Notes: generated from the sequence alone by a model not told the origin. Positions 5,332 through 13,665 are shown, numbered from the stretch's first letter. The stretch is 13,666 nucleotides of DNA from CALGYY01 sp964585485 (GCA_964585485.1 CAZPDS010000062.1:1-13666); one strand, 5' to 3'. Numbers and translations are program-made.

Positions 5332-6359
5332 GTAAACACTATATTATCGGAGAGGTTCCGACGGTGTTTGGACCTGTTCCACAAGTGGCTTCTTCATGGA
5401 ATGCTGCGGATATCTGCAACACGATGCGGGTGCGATGGAATGTGGGCAGGATGAGCTACGCGGTGGATCCGGGTTTGTATGCAATAGGGAATCCTGACGC
5501 GGAATCATTGGTGTATATCTCCGCTAATTTCAAACTGAGTTTCGATCATTTGCGTAAGGCATTGCATGGGATGAATGCATGGATACTCGCGTTGGATACG
5601 CACGGCATCAACGTTTGGTGTGCTGCCGGTAAAGGGACTTTTGGCACAGCGGAGTTAGTGAAACGGATAAAAGTGCATGCACTACTGAATGTCGTTAATC
5701 ATCGCAGACTAATCGTTCCACAACTCGGCGCTGTCGGCGTTTCGGCCCATGAGGTGAAGGATAAAACAGGATTTCAGGTTGTTTACGGTCCGGTGCGGGC
5801 AGCCGATATTCCCGCCTTCGTGGCCGCGGAATTCAAAGCAACGCCGGATATGCGACGGGTGAAGTTCCCGATGGTGGAGCGCATTAAACTGATTCCGGTG
5901 GAACTTACCTACGGAAGGTATTTCCTGATTCTGGTGCCCCTGCTGTTCATTATTATGGCCGGCGTGGGGCCTCAGGGATATTCACTGGATAACGCCTGGC
6001 ACCAGGGCGGCCGGGCTGCGGTTTTGTTGTTCTCAGCGTATATCGCGGGTTGTGTGCTCACACCTGCGTTCCTGCCCTGGGTGCCGTTCCGTCGGTTTTC
6101 ACTTAAGGGACTGGCTGTGGGCTGGATGGTCACCAGCGCTTTCCTTGCCTTCGATCTCCTGGGGCCGCATCCGCTCGAAATGATTTCCTGGTATTTGATG
6201 ATGGGGGCCCTTTCTTCATTCATGGCCATGAACTTTACCGGGGCCTCAACCTATACTTCGCTCTCCGGGGTGCAAAAGGAAATGAAAACGGCCTTGCCCG
6301 TGCAAATCGCCGGGGCTGCACTGGGTCTCATTGGATGGATTATCACACGATTCTTATAA
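5328..6359 (+). CDS. hgcA: HgcA, mercury-methylating corrinoid membrane protein
   Basis: A 343-residue protein. The N-terminal domain (about 1-185) is the CFeSP-like corrinoid-binding fold with RVRWNVGRMSY, GLYAIGNPD, ANFKLSFD, and the diagnostic cap helix N95-V-W-C98-A-A-G-K102-GTFGT. In this family that Cys is the lower axial ligand of cobalt and is required for methyl transfer to Hg(II). The segment PQLG..GVSAHEV (131-142) and YGPV follow. The C-terminal domain has five predicted membrane helices at about 197-214, 229-248, 260-278, 284-303 and 323-340, which acetyl-CoA-pathway CFeSP lacks. Length and domain order match intact HgcA. It overlaps arsC by 4 nt and hgcB by 1 nt. An HgcA-HgcB pair is accepted as the marker of Hg methylation; activity is not shown by sequence alone. 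Confidence 0.96.
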   Translation: MSKHYIIGEVPTVFGPVPQVASSWNAADICNTMRVRWNVGRMSYAVDPGLYAIGNPDAESLVYISANFKLSFDHLRKALHGMNAWILALDTHGINVWCAAGKGTFGTAELVKRIKVHALLNVVNHRRLIVPQLGAVGVSAHEVKDKTGFQVVYGPVRAADIPAFVAAEFKATPDMRRVKFPMVERIKLIPVELTYGRYFLILVPLLFIIMAGVGPQGYSLDNAWHQGGRAAVLLFSAYIAGCVLTPAFLPWVPFRRFSLKGLAVGWMVTSAFLAFDLLGPHPLEMISWYLMMGALSSFMAMNFTGASTYTSLSGVQKEMKTALPVQIAGAALGLIGWIITRFL

Positions 6360-6661
6360 TGATGAATACCTTGGTTTATTTAAAGGATGTTGTCACACTG
6401 GAACTGGATGCCGATAAATGCAACGGCTGCCGGATGTGCACGCGGGTGTGTCCGCACGAAGTGTTCGCTGTTGCGGATAAAAAAGCGGTGATCGTGTATA
6501 AGGATTACTGTATGGAATGTGGCGCCTGCGCACGGAACTGCCCCGAAAAGGCCATCACGGTGAAGTCGGGCGTTGGCTGCGCGGCCGGCATCATCAACGG
6601 TATCCTGCGTGGCACCGAGCCTACCTGTGATTGCAGTGGGCCGGGTGGAACTTGTTGTTAG
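6359..6661 (+). CDS. hgcB: HgcB, 2x[4Fe-4S] ferredoxin partner of HgcA
   Basis: A 100-residue ferredoxin. YLKDVVTLELD at the N-terminus is followed by C21-GC-MC27-VC31 P and C51-MEC-GAC57-NC61 P, two complete CX2CX2CX3C motifs for 4Fe-4S clusters. After the clusters come C74 in SGVGCAAGIINGIL, then C90, C92 and a C-terminal vicinal pair C99-C100. The SGVGCA segment and the terminal CC are specific to HgcB and are thought to bind or hand over Hg(II), while the clusters reduce HgcA cobalt to Co(I). The start is the ATG at 6359, overlapping the hgcA stop as TAATG; a second ATG follows at 6362. It is followed 22 nt later by acr3. Confidence 0.95.
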   Translation: MMNTLVYLKDVVTLELDADKCNGCRMCTRVCPHEVFAVADKKAVIVYKDYCMECGACARNCPEKAITVKSGVGCAAGIINGILRGTEPTCDCSGPGGTCC

Positions 6662-6683
6662 GATAATTTGAAAATTCATAACC

Positions 6684-7754
6684 ATGAAACCACGACTTAA
6701 ATTTCTCGACCGTTATTTGACCCTCTGGATCTTTCTGGCTATGGCCATTGGCGTGCTCAGCGGTTATTTCTTTCCGGCCATTGCTGATTTCTGGGAGTCC
6801 CTGAAATCCTCACCCGATAGTACCACCAACATCCCCATCGCCATTGGCCTTATCCTTATGATGTACCCGCCACTGGCTAAAGTGAAGTACGAAGAGCTGG
6901 GCGATGTGTTTAAAAACTGGAAGGTGCTGCTGCTATCACTGGTACAGAACTGGCTGATCGGACCGGTGCTGATGTTTGCCCTGGCCATCCTCATGTTTGT
7001 GGTGTTTCCCGGTGAAAACAACAACAACCTGCCGTATATGTACGGCATTATTATGATCGGACTGGCTCGCTGCATCGCCATGGTGATCGTATGGAATGAT
7101 CTGGCAAAAGGCGATACCCAATACGCGGCCGGACTGGTGGCCTTCAACTCGATCTTCCAGGTGCTTTTCTTTTCGGTTTACGCGTGGTTCTTCATTGCTG
7201 TGCTTCCCGGCTGGTTTGGCATCCCGACCAATGATGCGGTAGAAGCCATTACCATAGGCCAAATCGCTAAAAGCGTGTTTATCTATTTGGGCTTACCCTT
7301 TATTGCAGGATTTCTCACGCGTTTGATCCTGATCCGGGTGAAGAGCAAGGAGTGGTACCATCACAAATTTGTTCCGAAAATCAGCCCGATTACCCTGATC
7401 GCGCTGCTGTTTACTATCATCGTGATGTTCTCGCTCAAGGGCGAATACATTGTCAAAATCCCCTTGGATGTTGTGCTGATTGCCATCCCGCTGCTCATTT
7501 ACTTTGTCGTAATGTTCGTCGTTTCTTTCTTTATGAGCAAAAGGATAGGAGCCACCTACGGTCAATCCGTTACGCTTTCCTTTACCGCGGCCAGCAATAA
7601 TTTTGAACTGGCTATCGCCGTGGCCATCGCCGTTTTTGGGATGAACTCCGGTGAAGCCTTTGCGGCCGTGATCGGCCCCCTGGTGGAGGTCCCGGTCATG
7701 ATCGGCCTGGTGAATGTGGCCTTCTGGTTTGGACGAAGGTATTTTAAACAGTAA
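6684..7754 (+). CDS. acr3: Acr3-family arsenite efflux transporter
   Basis: A 356-residue membrane protein of the bile/arsenite/riboflavin transporter superfamily, with about ten helices. The start LDRYLTLWIFLAMAIGVLSGYF is typical of Acr3. GLARCIAMVIVWNDLAKGD holds C130, equivalent to the Cys essential in characterised Acr3 proteins, and IGPLVEVPVMIGLVNV holds the conserved Glu (E335). It expels As(III) made by ArsC using the proton gradient; no ArsA ATPase is encoded. It is the last gene of the operon. Its stop is 9 nt from the stop of the convergent glycogen enzyme gene, with no clear hairpin between them. Confidence 0.95.
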   Translation: MKPRLKFLDRYLTLWIFLAMAIGVLSGYFFPAIADFWESLKSSPDSTTNIPIAIGLILMMYPPLAKVKYEELGDVFKNWKVLLLSLVQNWLIGPVLMFALAILMFVVFPGENNNNLPYMYGIIMIGLARCIAMVIVWNDLAKGDTQYAAGLVAFNSIFQVLFFSVYAWFFIAVLPGWFGIPTNDAVEAITIGQIAKSVFIYLGLPFIAGFLTRLILIRVKSKEWYHHKFVPKISPITLIALLFTIIVMFSLKGEYIVKIPLDVVLIAIPLLIYFVVMFVVSFFMSKRIGATYGQSVTLSFTAASNNFELAIAVAIAVFGMNSGEAFAAVIGPLVEVPVMIGLVNVAFWFGRRYFKQ

Positions 7755-7763
7755 ACTATGCGG

Positions 7764-10700
7764 TCAGATCCACTTTATCAGGTTAAAGTCCTGACGGTGC
7801 GGAAGTAATGGATTCTTAGGAAACACCCTGAAAGCGTAATCAAAAAGGCCGGCACTATCCGATTGAATTTCACAGATAAAGCGGGCCCGGTTATCGTCGC
7901 TCTCAGCCAAAGTCATTTCCTGTTTGTAACTGATGTGGGTGGCCTCCTGGTCGGCAATTTGCCCGAACAGGACTTCAATGCCGAGATCCGTGGGCGACAA
8001 TTCATTCGTATTCAGAATAATTTCGGCTGAGAATACATCGCCAATCATCAGGTTTTTGTTGGGGTTGCTGATGTTCACGCTCACCACTTCAATGCTTTCC
8101 CAAGCGCGTATCACCTTCTGTTTCCAGCGGGCAATTTCTTTGGCGGTTTTGTACTTGCTCTCACTCAATAAACGTGAACGGTCTATCATTCTGTAATAGA
8201 ATCGATTATAATAATCCTCCTGCATGCGTTTCATGGTGAAGTAGGGTGCTATGCGTGCAATCGTATTTTTAACGTACGACATCCATTTCGGCGAAAAGCC
8301 CAATTCGTTTTTCGCGTAAAAGCAGGGGATGATTTCTTGTTCGAGTTTGGTGTAGATGGTTTCGGCATCAAGGATGTCCTGGATATTTTGATCCGCATAG
8401 GTGCGTTCTTCCTGCAGGGCCCATCCGGCGCCGGGTTTGTAGCCTTCGGCCCACCATCCGTCGAGCACACTGAAATTGATGGTGCCGTTCATGATGGCCT
8501 TTTCGCCACTGGTTCCGGAGGCTTCCAGCGGACGGGTAGGGGTGTTCAGCCAAATATCTGAACCTGAGACCAGCATTTTAGCCAGCTCCATGTCGTAGTT
8601 TTCGATGAAGACAATTTTACCGATAAACTCGGGCATCCTGGATATTTCATAAATTTTCTTGATGTAGTCCTGCCCGGCCTGGTCGTTGGGATGGGCTTTG
8701 CCGGCGTAGAGGAATTGAACCGGGCGCTCCGGATGATTCACGATTTTACTTAAACGATCCAGGTCGGTAAATAACAGATGAGCCCTTTTGTAGGTGGCAA
8801 ACCTTCGGGCGAAGCAAATGGTAAGGGCGTTTTCGTTCAGTTTGCCGGTGAGCTTAAAGATGTTAACCGGACTTTCCTGGCGCAGGGTCATTTCGCGCGC
8901 AAGCCGGTTTTTTAGGGTGTCGATCAAGTCTTTACGCATGGCGCATCGCACGTCCCACAGAAGTTGGTCGTCAATCTGATGTACGGCCTGCCAGTGACCT
9001 GCGTTGTTTTGTTCGCTCATGTATTCGGCCGGGAAATGTTCGCTGTAGAGCGACCGCATCCGGTTGTTGACCCAGGTTGGGAAGTGCACACCGTTGGTAA
9101 CATAAGAGATATGAGATTCTTCGGCAAAGTAACCCGGATAGAGCTGCTGAAACATCTTCTGGGTAACACGGCCATGTATACGGCTTACGCCGTTGATTTC
9201 CTGCGAGAGACGCGCGGCAAAATAGCTCATGGAGAATTTTTCCGTGCTGTCGTTTTCGTTCAATCGCCCCATCCCCATAAAATAGTCCCAACTAATACCC
9301 ATGCGCTCAAAATAGTGCGGTATATACGCCCTCAGGAGATCTTCGCCAAAGGCATCGTGCCCGGCCGGGACGGGTGTGTGCGTGGTGAAAAGGGTTGACG
9401 CCCGGACCACTTCAAGGGCTTGGTGGAAGTTGAGTTTTTCCCCCTGCACCAGTTTGCGCATGCGCTCAATTCCCATGAAGGCAGCGTGACCCTCGTTGCA
9501 ATGGTAGAGCTTCGGTGCAATGTTCAAGGTATCGAGCAGGCGGGTCCCGCCAACGCCCAGCACAATTTCCTGACGGAACCGCATTTCAAGGTCACCACCG
9601 TAAAGTTGATTCGTGATACTGCGATCTTCAGGGGCATTCTCATCAACATCTGTATCAAGCAAATATAGTTTAACACGGCCGACATTCACCTCCCAGGCGC
9701 GGGCTTTCACCATGCGGCCGGGAAAAGCAACGGCAATCTTGAGCCAAACGGGCTCTTCATTATCGTTGGTGCGGATACGGACCGGGGATAGCGGCAGTTG
9801 TGAAAAACTCTGGGCTACCGCGCCGGCCATCTGATCTCCCAGCAGCGAAAGGGTCTGGTTGAAATAGCCATGTTTGTAAAGTAAGCCAACGCCGACCATG
9901 TTTTTGGCCGAATCACTGGCTTCTTTCAGGTAGTCGCCGGCCAGTATGCCTAATCCGCCACTGAAGATTTTCAGCGAGTCGTGCAGGCCAAACTCCATGC
10001 TGAAGTAGGCAATTAAGTCGTTTTCAGGGGTAAGGGGCTGCGCCATGTATTCATCAAAGCGCTGCTCAATGGCGTTCAGTTTGCTGCAGAACTCCTCATC
10101 GGCTTCCAGCCGCTGCAAGTCCTTGAAGTTGAGCATCTGAATAAGCGCCACCGGATTGTGCAAGGTCTTCTCCCACAGGTAGGTATTCATGGATGCGAAA
10201 AGTTCTTCCACGTCCGCCTGCCATGACCACCATAAGTTTCCCGAGAGCTTTTTGAGGCCATTGAGCTTTTCCGGAATGCGCGAATGGATCATCACCTTTT
10301 TCCACATCGGCTTGGCGTGGATGATGCGATGCAGTTCGCTAAAGGTTTCCTGTTGCTGTTTTCCGCGAAACAAATCAGCCCGGGCCTCCACTTTTTCGAG
10401 GGCAATGTGGTAGGCCTGGTGGTAATACCCGATCATTTTTTCCCACAATCCCGCCCTCGATATCTCGAAAGCCATATTCCTGGACGATTCTCTTGCATCG
10501 CTGTCGAGACTGGCGAAGCGTTTTATCTGCTCCGTGATGCCCGCGGCTACCGCTGAGTAGTTATCATCATTACGGTCGAGAACCATGACACCACCGCCGG
10601 TATCGCTGAAGTGCTCACGCACCCACATCCCAAAGCCCGAAAGCGTGGTAAGTATGCTGGGAATGTGAAACGAAATGCTCTCGTGCGGCGTGTATCCCCA

Positions 10701-12020
10701 GGGCTCGTAGTATGAAGCGAAAATGCTGAGGTCGAAGCCAATGAGCAAATCGTAGTAGTGATTATTGAAAATGCCATCGCTACCGTCGAGATAACACGGC
10801 ACGAAAACAACCTTGACACGGTCTTCCGGCCGGTTCATCAGGCCGTTTTCCCGGAGACGGCGAATTACAGGATCTTCATCCGGATGAAGGAGCGCGTGCG
10901 TGGTGTGCTTGCCGGAACAGGCCGCGGAGAATTCCGGGCGCCCCATGCCCAGTCGAACCCGCTCAATGGGTCCGGCGTGACCCGCCGGCACCATGATATA
11001 TGCTAAAATATTGGTCTTTAGCTCCTTGTCTTTATTGCATTGGCCCAGGGTGTCAATGAAAAGATCGATGCCTTTGTTGTAAAATTCGTAGCGCCCGCTG
11101 GTTACGATCATCAGGCTGTTGGGATCGACCGGCGTTGATATAACCGCCTCGGCCACATTATGCAGCTGTTGCCTGGCTTGTGTCCGTTTGCTGGTGAATT
11201 GCTCCGCCGAGGGTATGAAGCTGTCGTCGAAGCCATTCGGTGTTACTATGTCCACTTCTTTGCCCAAAAAGTGAATGCATTCGCGGGCGGTTAGACTGCT
11301 GACCGTGGTGAAGCAATCGGCTTCCTGTGCAGCAATTTTTTCCAGGGAATACTTCGCGGCAACGTTCATGTTGTGCGAAATAATGTCCGGATTGTAGGAG
11401 GCCATTTCCCGGTAAAGAGGTTTCAGATTTCCGGCAATTGACCGCCCCAAAACCGTGGCGTGCGTGGTGAAAAGTAAGCCCACCTGCGGCGTCCGGTCTT
11501 TCAGATACAGCAAACCGGTACCGGTCATCCATTCATGGAAATGCGCAACCAGACGATCGGTGGACGACATCTGGTATTCATAAAAACTTTCGATAACCCG
11601 CGCAGCGGCGTATCCAAAGATGGCTGGTTCGGTGTAATCCCACTGACCGCTCAGTGAATCCAACTTGAATTTTTCCCAAAACTCAGCAAAAATCTTGTCT
11701 TTCAGGGTGTAATACTGTGTGAAACTTACCAATATCACGACGGGATTCCCGGCCATGTTCCACCGACCAATACGCAAATGCAAACCATCGGCCTCGGCTG
11801 TTTCGCGCCAGCTTCGGTAAATATATTTGTCCTCTGTGAATTCCGGGTTGTGACGGGTCTCCGCCCATATGTCGGGACCAATCAGAATATATTGATCCTG
11901 AAGTTCTTTAAACAATCCCGGCGATTTGGTTGATATGACCGTATGGATGCCTCCGACTTTGTTACACACTTCCCAGCTTACTTCAAAGACATAGTCGGGC
12001 TTTCTGATTTTTTCATTCAT
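7764..12020 (-). CDS. Fused GT3 glycogen synthase and GT35 alpha-glucan phosphorylase
   Basis: A single uninterrupted 1418-residue frame. Residues about 8-560 are a GT3 (animal/yeast-like) glycogen synthase: VFEVSWEVCNKVGG (substrate loop, K21), VAHFHEWMTGTG, TSGRYEFYNKGIDLF, and the E-x7-E catalytic motif E439-PWGYTPH-E447. Residues about 570-700 are the DUF3417 segment (LNGLKKLSGNLWWSW). Residues about 665-1280 are a glucan phosphorylase of the short Thermotoga/Thermus type: AYFSMEFGLHDSLKIFSGGLG, CNEGHAAFMG, TTHTPVPAGHD, YVTNGVH, ARRFATYKRA, and the PLP site SGTSGEK1174. The tail (about 1310-1418) is beta-rich. Both halves keep their catalytic motifs, so one polypeptide could build and degrade alpha-1,4-glucan. 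Similar fusions are known in Bacteroidota. The start at 12020 gives the family-like MNEKIRKPDYVFEVSWE. Confidence 0.92.
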   Translation of the reverse strand: MNEKIRKPDYVFEVSWEVCNKVGGIHTVISTKSPGLFKELQDQYILIGPDIWAETRHNPEFTEDKYIYRSWRETAEADGLHLRIGRWNMAGNPVVILVSFTQYYTLKDKIFAEFWEKFKLDSLSGQWDYTEPAIFGYAAARVIESFYEYQMSSTDRLVAHFHEWMTGTGLLYLKDRTPQVGLLFTTHATVLGRSIAGNLKPLYREMASYNPDIISHNMNVAAKYSLEKIAAQEADCFTTVSSLTARECIHFLGKEVDIVTPNGFDDSFIPSAEQFTSKRTQARQQLHNVAEAVISTPVDPNSLMIVTSGRYEFYNKGIDLFIDTLGQCNKDKELKTNILAYIMVPAGHAGPIERVRLGMGRPEFSAACSGKHTTHALLHPDEDPVIRRLRENGLMNRPEDRVKVVFVPCYLDGSDGIFNNHYYDLLIGFDLSIFASYYEPWGYTPHESISFHIPSILTTLSGFGMWVREHFSDTGGGVMVLDRNDDNYSAVAAGITEQIKRFASLDSDARESSRNMAFEISRAGLWEKMIGYYHQAYHIALEKVEARADLFRGKQQQETFSELHRIIHAKPMWKKVMIHSRIPEKLNGLKKLSGNLWWSWQADVEELFASMNTYLWEKTLHNPVALIQMLNFKDLQRLEADEEFCSKLNAIEQRFDEYMAQPLTPENDLIAYFSMEFGLHDSLKIFSGGLGILAGDYLKEASDSAKNMVGVGLLYKHGYFNQTLSLLGDQMAGAVAQSFSQLPLSPVRIRTNDNEEPVWLKIAVAFPGRMVKARAWEVNVGRVKLYLLDTDVDENAPEDRSITNQLYGGDLEMRFRQEIVLGVGGTRLLDTLNIAPKLYHCNEGHAAFMGIERMRKLVQGEKLNFHQALEVVRASTLFTTHTPVPAGHDAFGEDLLRAYIPHYFERMGISWDYFMGMGRLNENDSTEKFSMSYFAARLSQEINGVSRIHGRVTQKMFQQLYPGYFAEESHISYVTNGVHFPTWVNNRMRSLYSEHFPAEYMSEQNNAGHWQAVHQIDDQLLWDVRCAMRKDLIDTLKNRLAREMTLRQESPVNIFKLTGKLNENALTICFARRFATYKRAHLLFTDLDRLSKIVNHPERPVQFLYAGKAHPNDQAGQDYIKKIYEISRMPEFIGKIVFIENYDMELAKMLVSGSDIWLNTPTRPLEASGTSGEKAIMNGTINFSVLDGWWAEGYKPGAGWALQEERTYADQNIQDILDAETIYTKLEQEIIPCFYAKNELGFSPKWMSYVKNTIARIAPYFTMKRMQEDYYNRFYYRMIDRSRLLSESKYKTAKEIARWKQKVIRAWESIEVVSVNISNPNKNLMIGDVFSAEIILNTNELSPTDLGIEVLFGQIADQEATHISYKQEMTLAESDDNRARFICEIQSDSAGLFDYAFRVFPKNPLLPHRQDFNLIKWI

Positions 12021-12057
12021 AAGGATGGACTCAAAAGTTATATTAATTGCGCTTTTA

Positions 12058-12065
12058 CAAAATTA
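12058..12065 (-). promoter_or_regulatory. -7 promoter box of the glycogen synthase-phosphorylase gene (TAATTTTG)
   Basis: Read on the minus strand this is TAATTTTG, a TA-N2-TTTG match about 38 nt before the ATG. It lies in the 101-nt gap after the lipid kinase gene, so the fused enzyme probably has its own transcript. No convincing TTG is seen at the usual -33 distance. Confidence 0.4.
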
Positions 12066-12121
12066 CACCTTTCGCTCTGTAAGCGGTTGCCCGGATCAAG
12101 ATTTAACAAGGCGTGCGCGGA

Positions 12122-13018
12122 TCAGGGCACGATGATTCTCAGCGAAAGCGGATGCACCTTCACCAAAAATTCGCGCGGGAAACGATGATGGTCACCATCC
12201 GTATGCCCGACATTGCTTTTGAGCTGAAAAATGCGGACCTCCGGGGTTTTAATGATTTCAAGATACCTGGTTTTGTGAAGTTTACCAAGAAATAACATGG
12301 GCAGAAAGTAGGGAATGGCAAACAGTGAAGGCTTTTTCATGATGCACAAATCCAACAATCCGTCGTTCAGCGAAGCCATCGGCGCAATGCGGGCGTTGAA
12401 ACCAAACTGGTTGGAATTGGCAAAGGTTAACATAAAAGCCTTGCGCTTCAGCGTCATACCGTTCACGAATATTTTATAACGTTTGGATTGATAAAAGATG
12501 TATTCCCTTACCGACATCCAGGCGTAGGCAATAAATCCCCGCAGGTGAGCGTGCGAAAAAGTTTCAGCGATACGTCCGTCAAAACCGGCTCCGGCTACGC
12601 TGATGAACAGGCGTCCGTTAATCGAGGCCGTGTCAATCAAGGTGGTGCGCATAGCGAAGATAGTGCTGATGGCCTTTTCTTTATTGAAGGGAATTTTCAG
12701 ATAATGCGAAAGCCCGTTGCCCGAACCGGCCGGAATAACCCCCAGTGCGCAGTCCGTTCCGGCAATACCTTCGGCTACTTCATTGATGCTGCCGTCGCCA
12801 CCCACCGCCACTACTGCATCATAGCCTTCCTGCGCGGCTTCCCGGGCCAGCCTGATGGCATGCCCCGCGTATTCAGAATGCGCAATGGTAAATACAACAT
12901 CATAGCGAACGGCCACTTTTTCAATCAGTCCAGGCAGCTTATTGCGACGGCCAACTCCTGATATTGGATTAATAATGAATAATATACGCTTTTTATGAAC
13001 GTTTACGGGCGGGTTCAT
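12122..13018 (-). CDS. Diacylglycerol kinase-family lipid kinase (YegS/DagK type)
   Basis: A 298-residue cytosolic or peripheral lipid kinase. The N-terminal ATP-binding domain has ILFIINPISGVGRR, the hallmark GGDGSINEV (73-81) and PAGSGNGL (96-103). The C-terminal beta-sandwich includes INGRLFISVAGAGFDG, FANSNQFGFNARIAPMASLNDGLLD and HTDGD. These motifs define the DAGK_cat/YegS/BmrU superfamily, which phosphorylates diacylglycerol or related lipids. NAD kinases share GGDG but not the lipid-kinase C-terminal block. Its start overlaps the upstream sulfatase stop (ATGA), so the two are coupled; phosphoglycerol transferases release diacylglycerol, which such a kinase could recycle to phosphatidate. 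That functional link is inference. Confidence 0.88.
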   Translation of the reverse strand: MNPPVNVHKKRILFIINPISGVGRRNKLPGLIEKVAVRYDVVFTIAHSEYAGHAIRLAREAAQEGYDAVVAVGGDGSINEVAEGIAGTDCALGVIPAGSGNGLSHYLKIPFNKEKAISTIFAMRTTLIDTASINGRLFISVAGAGFDGRIAETFSHAHLRGFIAYAWMSVREYIFYQSKRYKIFVNGMTLKRKAFMLTFANSNQFGFNARIAPMASLNDGLLDLCIMKKPSLFAIPYFLPMLFLGKLHKTRYLEIIKTPEVRIFQLKSNVGHTDGDHHRFPREFLVKVHPLSLRIIVP

Positions 13019-13665
13019 GGCTGTAGAATCAGTTGATTGTTTTTAACGCGTTGATTGTAGGTTTGCACGATAGCCTTGATAAGTCGCTCTTCAGCAAGGG
13101 CTTGTCTTAGCTTGCCAACAAGATTGTTGCGGAGCAAAGGGTCGGTTTTGATGTCGTAAACGGCCAGTACGGTATCGCCGTTGAATTGAAGCAATAAGTT
13201 GTTGGTTATCAGTTGATAGACCTTATTGTAATAGCTGACACTAAAGTTTTTGCGCGCTGTTGCGTAAACGCTTTCGCCAAAAGCAACGAAAGGACAGGGA
13301 TACGCCAGGTAATCCAGTACGGAGGGAAGGATGTCAATTTGCTGTACAACATTTTCCATAATGCGTGGCTCGGCTTTCGCCGGATCAAAGATAAGCAGCG
13401 GAATGGCCAGATTGCCCAAACTGTTTTGGTAATATTCCGAAAAGGCCGGGGAGGTGTGATCACTGGTGATGATAAATACCGTATTCGTGTACCAGCTCAT
13501 GTTGCGGATGGTCTGAAAAAAACGGCGCAATGAGTAATCCGCATAGCCTACACTTTCGTGGATCGGCAGGCTTCCCCGGGGAAATTTGTTCCGGTACCGC
13601 CCCGGAATTTTGTAAGGATGGTGGGATGATAAGGTGAAAATAGCCGTACAAAAGGGTGGTTTTAG
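13015..13665 (-). CDS. LtaS-like membrane sulfatase / phosphoglycerol transferase, C-terminal part (cut by window edge)
   Basis: The last 216 residues are visible; the frame is open to the window edge. The visible start reads TLSSHHPYKIPGRY, then LPIHESVGYADYSLRRFFQT, then NTVFIITSDHT with the Asp-His metal ligand pair. Blocks such as IPLLIFDP and IDILPSVLDYL follow. This is the catalytic C-terminus of the alkaline-phosphatase/sulfatase fold of lipoteichoic-acid synthase-like proteins; the N-terminal membrane helices and nucleophile Thr lie beyond the window. A TTG at 13528-13530 is an internal Leu, not the start. In Gram-negative Bacteroidota these enzymes are usually thought to transfer phosphoglycerol to glycans or lipids; the substrate is unknown. 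It overlaps the lipid kinase by 4 nt. Confidence 0.85.
   Translation of the reverse strand, partial: LKPPFCTAIFTLSSHHPYKIPGRYRNKFPRGSLPIHESVGYADYSLRRFFQTIRNMSWYTNTVFIITSDHTSPAFSEYYQNSLGNLAIPLLIFDPAKAEPRIMENVVQQIDILPSVLDYLAYPCPFVAFGESVYATARKNFSVSYYNKVYQLITNNLLLQFNGDTVLAVYDIKTDPLLRNNLVGKLRQALAEERLIKAIVQTYNQRVKNNQLILQP

Noticed and set aside
5328..6359. Reading this gene as the CFeSP large subunit of the acetyl-CoA pathway
   Set aside because: It lacks the TIM-barrel and 4Fe-4S parts of that protein, has a five-helix membrane domain and the HgcA-specific NVWCAAGK motif, and is followed by an HgcB with a terminal Cys pair.
7740..7800. Bidirectional terminator between acr3 and the convergent gene
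   Set aside because: Only a 5-bp CTTTA/TAAAG inverted repeat is visible, inside the end of the opposite gene and without a useful T tract.
8964..9398. 144-codon plus-strand frame
   Set aside because: Antisense shadow of the phosphorylase domain, which has conserved motifs throughout this stretch.
7764..12020. Fusion as an assembly artefact
   Set aside because: The frame is continuous through a family-typical linker and DUF3417 region, and such fusions are known in Bacteroidota.
12488..12961. 157-codon plus-strand frame
   Set aside because: Antisense to the lipid kinase, whose GGDG and GSGNG motifs lie here; no domain in the plus-strand reading.
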